Positions 58,201 to 64,000 of a DNA stretch of 64,000 nucleotides are shown here, piece by piece. The notes under the pieces are model-generated. The model made no database searches and had not been told where the DNA came from. It was given only the letters and a program-made list of their open reading frames with translations. The number at the start of each line of letters is the position of its first letter. The stretch's first letter is position 1. A program made the translations under genes and the position numbers. The DNA is from Litoditis marina. Taxonomy: Eukaryota > Nematoda > Chromadorea > Rhabditida > Rhabditidae. The stretch spans positions 8,051,864-8,115,863 of the forward strand of contig OZ038436.1 in NCBI GenBank assembly GCA_964036275.1, given 5' to 3'.

Positions 58201-60725
58201 AGTTCTCACCTGCCCTCTGAAGAGATCCTTCCGTGATTCGTTTGGCTTCGTCGAATTCAGTGTGCCACCAGTAGCCGTTTTGTACGAAAGCCAAATCCAG
58301 ACCTAAAATCTCTCAATTTGTAGAAAAACAAAAAAAAGTCTAACTACTTTTTAGTGAAATTGGACCAGCAAGCTATCGGTTTGAGTTTAGTAAACCAAAA
58401 ATACTTTATATGTATTACTGGTAAGACTGGGAAATAAATACAAATTTGATACAATTCTACCAACAAAACTACTAGTTTTGCATAGACAAAATCTTCATTG
58501 TATTTCTATAGGTACTCAACTTAATTTGAACTGATTTTTTTGTTTCGTTTTTATAACTCGTCTAATCACCATTTGCAGCAGGACGGTTATGTGGACCAAT
58601 CCCGTGTCAACGGTCCTTTAAACTGCAATTGAAAAATGTATTGCAGTTTAAAGGACTGAAGCGTTGGGATTGGACCACATAATCGTCCTTATTCAAGACA
58701 TTGTATGCAGTAACAGTATTGTATTAATTTATATAAGAAATTTATGTTTTTTATAAATGTGATTATAGAACAGAACCTACCAGGAACCCTTCCATAGTCC
58801 CTAAATACCCTGTAGTCGGTGTCTCCGGGATAAACCCCACTCTGGAACACTTCCTGACCCAAAACACTGCAATGAGGGTGCACAGCAGCCTCCAAATAAG
58901 AGTTCAACAACCATTGATTAGCGGGTCCTGAAACATGCAGATGCGATATAGTTTACGAAATAGTAGTTGTAGTTTTCCTAAATATATGCCATAACTATAA
59001 ACTTAGACCGAAAAGCACTGGATATATGTACCATTATAGCCTGTCATATCAGCAATGGTATGTAGAGTATGATACAGATAATTCTATCGACTATGTACTA
59101 TACTCACTTTTTTCTAAAAAAAAATGTAGTAGTTATGGTATATAGTACAGTAATAATAATTCTATAAACTATAAATACGCTTTCCCCGTAATATAGTAAC
59201 TATACATACTATAATTACTGTTTTTCTAATGACGTAGTGAATAAAGATTATAGTTAAGTATAAAATCAATATTTTAGATTAGTAGATCAAACGGACCAGC
59301 CTGGAAGAGAAGTTCTCTGCCGCCGCTGCCGCTGGCCTCTAGGTTGATGAAGGCGCGCACGGAATGGCGCCACGGGTGCTGGGTGATGAAACCGTGGGCC
59401 GCCTTCAAAGTATGTAGAAGATATATGATAATTATACTAATTTCATCACTAGTTCCCATGACAATCGTAGCAATTTTAACAGAACACGTTATTGATGTAC
59501 AAATAAAAAAAATGAAACACGAAGATGTTTGGGAGCAGGGATTCAAAAGTGAGCGATTAGGAAACCATGAGCTGCCTGATAATTAGGTGAAGTATTTTTA
59601 TTTAGGTCCGGAAAAGAATACTTAACCCCCAGCCCCCTTCCACATTTGCACCACCCCAATATCCCTTTCGCTCTTCTGTATTCCATTCTTCTCCCTATCT
59701 TCATTTTTTTGTTCACGTCTCTTGTTCTCTGTTTGTCTTTGTTTCTCTTATCTTCACCCATTTCTTTTTGCTCTTGCTCTGTCTTTTTTCTCATTTCAAA
59801 ACTTCCTACTGATGAGTTTTACCATCTTGACTTGTTTACTTTTTATATATTCAGACAACCTCACTCCAATGTTTCATATGACACCGCTCACCTGGAGACT
59901 CGATTCCTCGGCTCCGTTGAACAGGAAAATGACGTCATAATGTAGTTTGATCGACTGGTGCGAGAGAAGACGAATCAGTTCAATCATCAACGCACAACTG
60001 ATCAAATCATCCGACCCACCTGCAGAATCGAGCAAAAAAATTTCAGACTAAAAACTTGTGAAAAATCGTTTTATTACGAAATGACTTGGAACCACGAAAC
60101 ATTCATGCAGTTTTAATCAAAAATGAGAAAAACAGCAAAACAAGCAGCCTAATTGTGAGTTATTGTTAACTAGGTATATGCTATTTAAGAACGCTTGAAT
60201 GTTTCGTGGGCGCGCTATAAGCTAGCTATTCATGAATTGATTCGTTTTGGAGATTATGGCTTCTTTAGAGATCAAACTACAACAACTACCCCTGTTTGTC
60301 CCTGACTCATGCTTCTCTTGACTTGCTTTGTACTTTGTAGTCTGATCAATACTGTCTTGTAAATATGCTGTACATTTAACATGCAATCCTTTGGGATCTT
60401 AATAGTGTATTTGGTTAGTTTTTACTACTTTTTGTTTTGTGATCTATGAGCAAAAAAACTTTATATTCTCCATGTTCCGCTGTTTATGAACCTCGGCATG
60501 TTATACTATAATATTGGTGATTTGCTTGATCCTCGTGTTTGGTTCAAGAAAATCACCATTGTTAAACTTTATATTATTATTTTCATTATTAATAATTTAA
60601 TCATTCCCTGTATGAGTTTGCCACCCACCACTGCTGGTTGGCCAACTGTCGTAATGGCAATTGAGGAGAATGGAAATTTCCTCCTTTTTCTCAGACCTTC
60701 CCAGTCGCGCAATCACGTTGGACAC
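49281..60725 (-). CDS. ERMP1-like (Felix-ina) M28 metallopeptidase, 5' end not found
   Basis: 17 exons with agreeing phases: 60725-60632, 60019-59892, 59402-59297, 58927-58781, 58302-58210, 56965-56864, 56341-56240, 55751-55682, 54916-54766, 53653-53506, 53033-52852, 52480-52286, 51661-51541, 51112-51028, 50471-50356, 49914-49754, 49469-49281 (stop); 729 residues. M28 zinc-site motifs are all present: [53 protein letters not shown]; also [10 protein letters not shown] and [19 protein letters not shown], which match the ERMP1 family closely. Several membrane segments follow ([36 protein letters not shown]), then a luminal C-terminal domain ending [11 protein letters not shown]. Human ERMP1 is 904 residues and acts in the ER membrane. 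Here the N-terminal TM and first part of the peptidase domain (about 150 residues) are missing upstream of 60725. The exon 59402-59297 donor is weak (GTCCGT). The protein is probably an active enzyme if the 5' exons exist. Confidence 0.92.
49982..50124 (+). repeat. 73-bp tandem duplication
   Basis: Two adjacent copies start AGAACACCAAATCAATTG (49982 and 50055) and are identical for about 68 bases. The second ends in TGTAGTTTGATC. It lies in an M28 gene intron; near identity suggests a recent event. Confidence 0.9.
50884..51003. mobile_element. Palindromic MITE family C copy
   Basis: GCAGGACGATTATGTGGACC at one end, AAATCGTCCTTCTTTAA at the other. It ends about 25 bases below the GTGAAA donor at 51027 in the M28 gene. 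Confidence 0.75.
51280..51535. promoter_or_regulatory. Cluster of CACGTG E-boxes in an intron
   Basis: Seven CACGTG palindromes within about 240 bases (near 51289, 51349, 51378, 51388, 51488, 51511, 51521) plus near-matches such as CATGTG and CGCGTG. CACGTG is the established Myc/Max-type bHLH site. This stretch is not a recognisable copy of MITE A, which carries one CACGTG per arm. A regulatory role is inference. Confidence 0.3.
53359..53490 (+). mobile_element. MITE family A, full-length copy
   Basis: ATACTGTTACTCAATTGCAC start; TTCATTTTACTTCTATTA end. M28 gene intron. Confidence 0.75.
53890..54340 (+). repeat. Nested direct duplications in an M28 gene intron
   Basis: A GCTGAGTGTGGCAC-type block (53960s and 54310s), a GAATTGTT..CTGCA..CGATC..TAATTGACAAATT block (53999 and 54060, spacing about 60) and an ACATCTATCTTTG..CTCAATCAT block (54179 and 54218, spacing about 39) are each present twice. 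Confidence 0.6.
54606..54619 (+). repeat. Poly-C run of 14
   Basis: Fourteen consecutive C in an intron of the M28 gene. Confidence 0.95.
55363..55477. mobile_element. Palindromic MITE family D copy
   Basis: GGCCATGAAACATGCCGGGC at one end, GCCCGGGATGTTTCATTCAT at the other. Same inner arms as the copy at 44913. Confidence 0.8.
57755..57888 (+). mobile_element. MITE family A, full-length copy
   Basis: AAACTGTTAGTCAATTGTAC start, TTTTACCTCTAGTATACT end. Only about 140 bases from the inverted copy at 58031, in the same M28 gene intron. Confidence 0.75.
58031..58167 (-). mobile_element. MITE family A, full-length copy
   Basis: TATACTAGAAGTAAATTGAA start, TTGACCAACAGTATAG end. It faces the copy at 57755, so the intron transcript could fold into a long hairpin. 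It ends about 40 bases below the exon donor at 58209. Confidence 0.75.
58576..58697. mobile_element. Palindromic MITE family C copy
   Basis: GCAGGACGGTTATGTGGACC at one end, GGACCACATAATCGTCCTTA at the other. M28 gene intron; the closest relative is the copy at 50884. Confidence 0.75.
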
Positions 60726-61254
60726 CTGAAACATCTGAGTCATCTAGGATCTACTAGTGCTTTTGAACTCTATTTGATAGTTCTATTGCCAGTTTTTATG
60801 AGCTTCTACAGGTTTTCCCATAAAATCAACAATGTTTGGTCTACAAAAAAACATAATGTTCTGTTCTAGTTTCTGTAACTTTGCACTTTTTTGTTGTATG
60901 CCTTAGGAAATTAACGTAAATAGGTATTTTTTTTCAACATGTAAGGGTCAGAAAGCGCGACAGAAACACGTCTCAATGGAGATTTCTTGTTTTTGTTTTA
61001 TGACTGCCTAATCCAAAACATTCGAAAACAGCATAAAACCTCATTAGAAAAGTGATTAAGGTTCACAACGGAATTTCAATAAAAGAGTATGGGGATCGAA
61101 CTACAAGAAATATTTGATCACTTCATATGAAGCAATGCTGTTACGGTTTTTTGTCTGAAACCCGGCTATATTTCCTTGTATTAGACTTATTATATTTTTA
61201 TATTACCAGCTAGTGTTCCGATTTTTCATGTTTCAAGTGGCGAGAAGAGAAGAT

Positions 61255-61380
61255 ACTGGGAAACATCTCTGCCGATGCCGAGCCGGTTGGTTGCCGATGC
61301 CCTGCCAGAAGGATGCCGTTTTGACCAGTCAGCTCGGCGCCGGCAATCACCCGGCATGGCATCGGCAACCAATCGGCGCG
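61255..61380. repeat. GC-rich inverted repeat
   Basis: CCGGTTGGTTGCCGATGCC (from about 61283) and its near-complement GGCATCGGCAACCAATCGG (from about 61358) enclose about 55 bases with further GCCGG/CCGGC words. MITE-like; no second copy noticed. Two short frames across it on both strands are by-products. Confidence 0.6.
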
Positions 61381-61486
61381 CCGCTGATAACAATTAAGAA
61401 TTAGCATTCGGTTGTTCCTGTCGATTATTTATTAGTTTATTACTATAACAATATGAAACAAAGTTGAGTTGTGATGTAATTATACT

Positions 61487-61492
61487 TTTATT
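61487..61492 (-). terminator. Polyadenylation signal AATAAA
   Basis: AATAAA on the minus strand about 52 bases after the stop codon at 61544-61546, a normal nematode 3' UTR spacing. Confidence 0.5.
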
Positions 61493-61543
61493 CATAAAAC
61501 ATGACATAAAAACATAATTTTATCATTTGAAATGATGCAAAGA

Positions 61544-61995
61544 TTACACGTAGGAGTAGATAGTTGCCTTCCTGTCTTCACTCGTCCATAGCTGATGAAC
61601 TCGACCTGGAATGTAAAACATTAACGAATCGGAATGAAATACACATACACACCTCGGCAAACACAGCTGACAACCCAAAAACTGAAGTAACTGATCCTGT
61701 TCATCGCAATTTGCGCTAATTTACTCTTTTGATCGGATGACATTGAACTGAAGGTGTTTAAATAAAATAATTATACGGTCTTTCTTTCTTAATAAACAGT
61801 AACAACCATAGGTAAAACAGTTCAATGACAACGCAATTAAAATAAACGTGCGTGACCCCAGGAACCTCTTCAAAAAGGAGTATCTCCCTACTTTTTAGCG
61901 GTCAAAATAAAGCTGATTTCATTTCTGGTTACATAAATTCCTCGGGCGCACGGAAAATCATTAACGTCAGCCAAGCTTGAGCTGATTCCATATAA
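61544..61995 (-). CDS. Small protein gene, last two or three exons, unknown function
   Basis: The two 3' exons are 61747-61653 and 61605-61544, separated by a typical 47-base nematode intron (GTGTGT...CATTCCAG). They end with a stop, and AATAAA follows. Read from ATG 61743, four bases after CACCTTCAG, they give a 50-residue peptide starting MSSDQKSKLAQIAMNRISYF and ending DRKATIYSYV; this position would suit SL trans-splicing. Alternatively a further exon, 61995-61892, joins in phase (34 codons plus 2 bases; LYGISSSLADVNDF, FPCARGIYVTRNEISFIL; donor GTAGGG) and reads straight through the same frame, giving at least 85 residues with an unseen start. A moderately hydrophobic YFSFWVVSCVC stretch is the only feature. 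The family is not recognised. It lies upstream of, and on the same strand as, the M28 gene. Confidence 0.5.
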
Positions 61996-62212
61996 CTAGA
62001 TAACTTATAACTACCAAAAACAAAAATTACACCGGAATTGTCCGAACAGCAATCGAAAAACGGGTTATTTTTTCGCCGAAAACGAGGATATGTGTATGTT
62101 TTTGATGCAAAATCATTACTTATTAGGTGGTTAAATGTAAAAACGCACTATTCTTTGTGACTTAGTCGGACCATACTAGTGTATGAAAACAAATGAATCA
62201 CCTCCATAGGTA

Positions 62213-62270
62213 CCCACAACATAGGTCGCGATGACTAATGAACACACAAAATACATCCCTCACTCACAGG
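62213..62270 (-). CDS. Possible start exon with hydrophobic leader
   Basis: Minus-strand ATG near 62265 opens MYFVCSLVIATYVVGTYG before a GTGATT donor at 62211. It could be a signal peptide or first TM segment (for example the missing M28 gene start), but its phase (1) does not fit the exon at 61995 and no partner was found. Confidence 0.18.
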
Positions 62271-62274
62271 GAAA

Positions 62275-62412
62275 GGTCGTCGCCCATGGCATGCCTGAAT
62301 TTTGCCCACGGCATGCCTGCCCGACCATGGCGGGCAATGCCTAGTCAATGCCCAGACATAAATTGCCCATATTGCTCAGGCATGCCCGTCGATTGCCCAT
62401 GGCATGCCTGAC
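62275..62412. repeat. GCATGCC-rich palindromic repeat
   Basis: GCCCATGGCATGCCTG occurs at about 62292 and again at about 62395. Between them are further GCCCACGGCATGCC, GGCGGGCAATGCC and CAGGCATGCCCG words in both orientations, so the region can form a foldback. It resembles 61255-61380 in its GC-rich, GGCAT-based composition. Confidence 0.6.
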
Positions 62413-62419
62413 GGGTCCA

Positions 62420-63920
62420 AATTTCTTCTGGGGACCCTCAATAGCTTTTTCATTTGAAATAACACATATCAATTTAACTCGGTAATACCAAGATATTTTT
62501 TGACATTCTTGAGAAAATAATTTTTTTATTACTTATGCAAATACAAACAACATGAAAACAATGAATAACATAAAAAAACAATGCAATAACTAGAATCGTT
62601 AGTTAGCAGGAACATGATTGAATAGAGAAAAAGCTACAAACATGAGGTACGAGTTCTAAGTGCAATCTAGGTCAATCAAAGACAAAATCAAAAAAGTCCA
62701 ATGTATGTCTTGAGTACTCATAAATGTGATAGAGGAATATATAACTAGAGTCTCACTAGTGACTGGTTAACATAACAGGTTTACTTTACTGGCCAAAAAC
62801 TAAGTAACTAGTCAGAATGATGTAATTTTCCGCAACAGTCGAAATAACAATAGAGTAAGTTTTCGTGAAAAGTTCTCCAGTAAAAGTCTGAGGTCAAAGA
62901 TCGAAGCTCAAGGGTTTCATAATACAAAAATTAGTCGAAATTTCGTGTTTACTCAGCACTTTTCACTACAGAGTACAAAGATGAAAGTAGAACTTTCCAA
63001 CAGCAAGAAGAAGAAAAAACCCAAGAAATAAATACCCTTACGCGACCAAATAATTGAGTTTTGAGTTTTCAAGTTTTAGTCAGTAGTAAACCGAGTATAA
63101 TTTTAGCAAATGTCACAATTCGACTCAAATAGCTATAATAAATAAGACCAAATATCGTTCTCCTCACTCCAACTTCACCTCGCCGATTTACGTTAAAATA
63201 GGTTTTCCAAATTTTGTATCTTGTCAGATCTTTTTGATTAACTAATTCCGTAAAAGGACGAGATAAGTTTGGTACAACATGCAAATAAACAAAGATACCA
63301 CGAATCTATCTCATCGAAATGTCGCTGTCATCGTATAATCCACGCCTTGTACAAATCGAATGGCTATCGAAGATCCGTTGCTTAGAGGGGAGTGGGGAGA
63401 TCGTATATCTGTAAACATCGAAATGAAACATACAGGCTGAAAAAACCGAACTCAGTTAGTAACTTGCCACTTCCCAGTTACACTCCGTGTTCAGCCTAGT
63501 ATTATTGTCTGCACCGCCACTATCACAAACTGTAAATGAGTAAAAGGAGCAATTAGAGAGACCTTCTGAGACCGCGCAGACCCAGACAGCTACATCCCCC
63601 CCCCCCCCCCCCCCCACTTCACTTTTGCAACAAAAGCGGTCCGATAGACTAAAATGACGGCTATCGCAGTGGGAAGATAATATCCAAAATAAACTGATGC
63701 GAGCGTAAAAGGAGTGTGAATGCTGCCTTACAACTAAACATACTAGAAACGGGTTAAGCAAGCGAATAAAGGACCATAATAGTACACTAAGTATTCGGAT
63801 TCTCTAGGCATTCGCCAAATAACCAATTTTCGATTTTTTATTGGTTTTTTGCACCGATTGCAAAAACCTGGATAGCGCATAAAACCCAGGCGGAATCCAC
63901 ATTAAATCTAACATAACCTA
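62420..63920. other. Right-end stretch without supported gene
   Basis: AT-rich, no repeat family member noticed other than the poly-C run at 63596. The open frames here lack convincing splice partners. Confidence 0.5.
63596..63615 (+). repeat. Poly-C run of 20
   Basis: Twenty consecutive C on the plus strand (poly-G on the minus). Confidence 0.95.
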
Positions 63921-63924
63921 CCTT

Positions 63925-63976
63925 CTACAAATCCTGTGATCAGATATGACTTATACTTATGATGAGCCATGAGCAT
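63925..63976 (-). CDS. Possible first exon of a gene at the right edge
   Basis: ATG near 63976 opens MLMAHHKYKSYLITGFVE before a strong GTAGGT donor at about 63924. An in-frame TGA lies just upstream. No second exon with phase 1 could be assigned with confidence (a weak candidate starts after GTTTACAG near 63411). It may belong to the missing 5' end of the M28 gene or to another gene. Confidence 0.18.
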
Positions 63977-64000
63977 CTCTCAACGAGCGACGAATGAATC

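Noticed and set aside
59640..59830. CT-rich '+' frame in an M28 gene intron as a member of the CT-unit family
   Set aside because: It lacks the shared exon-like blocks and acceptor; it is simply pyrimidine-rich intron sequence.
61743..62270. Joining the leader-like exon at 62.2 kb to the small gene at 61.5-62.0 kb
   Set aside because: The phase left by its donor (1) matches neither exon start at 61995 (0) nor 61747 (2).

Overview
The window looks like nuclear DNA of a rhabditid nematode, most likely Caenorhabditis-like. The seen grounds are: many short exons joined by GT-AG introns with TTTCAG-type acceptors; start codons a few bases after such acceptors, as expected for SL trans-splicing; two 7TM genes of nematode chemoreceptor type; AT-rich intergenic DNA; and a heavy load of short palindromic repeats. 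All gene models below were built by hand from reading frame, splice sites and phase agreement, with no transcript or database support. The species call is inference.

Layout. All well-supported protein genes lie on the minus strand, so they read right to left. At 49.3-60.7 kb is most of an ERMP1/Felix-ina type M28 metallopeptidase (17 in-phase exons, 729 residues, N-terminus not found). At 34.7-46.2 kb is a complete secreted TGFBI/periostin-like protein (22 exons, 808 residues: signal peptide, EMI domain, four FAS1 domains). At 28.2-32.3 kb and 18.4-24.0 kb are two intact paralogous 7TM serpentine receptors (306 and 310 residues) with seven exons each and identical intron positions and phases. 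At 9.5-11.8 kb is a small secreted protein of unknown function. A further small gene sits near 61.5-62.0 kb, and a probable gene remnant at 3.2-3.6 kb is interrupted by a SINE-like element. Weak exon candidates occur at 0.2, 0.8-1.2, 11.3, 62.2 and 63.9 kb.

The first 17.5 kb, and the gaps at 24-28, 32.3-34.7, 46.2-49.2 and 61.7-64 kb, hold no confident gene. They are rich in repeats: CT/GA microsatellites up to about 350 bp, poly-C/G runs of 14-20, and several palindromic MITE-like families (here A-D plus single elements). There is also a tRNA-related SINE-like family with a 5' hairpin, and a diverged '+'-strand unit built as exon-like piece, CT-rich intron-like tract, exon-like piece.

Two short signals are not explained by these features. 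One is a 12-mer, TGTAGTTTGATC, present nine times exactly. The other is a promoter-like module with an E2F-type TTTCGCGC box about 25 bases before a TATA-like box, repeated at least six times in both orientations. No bacterial, viral, CRISPR or toxin system is seen.
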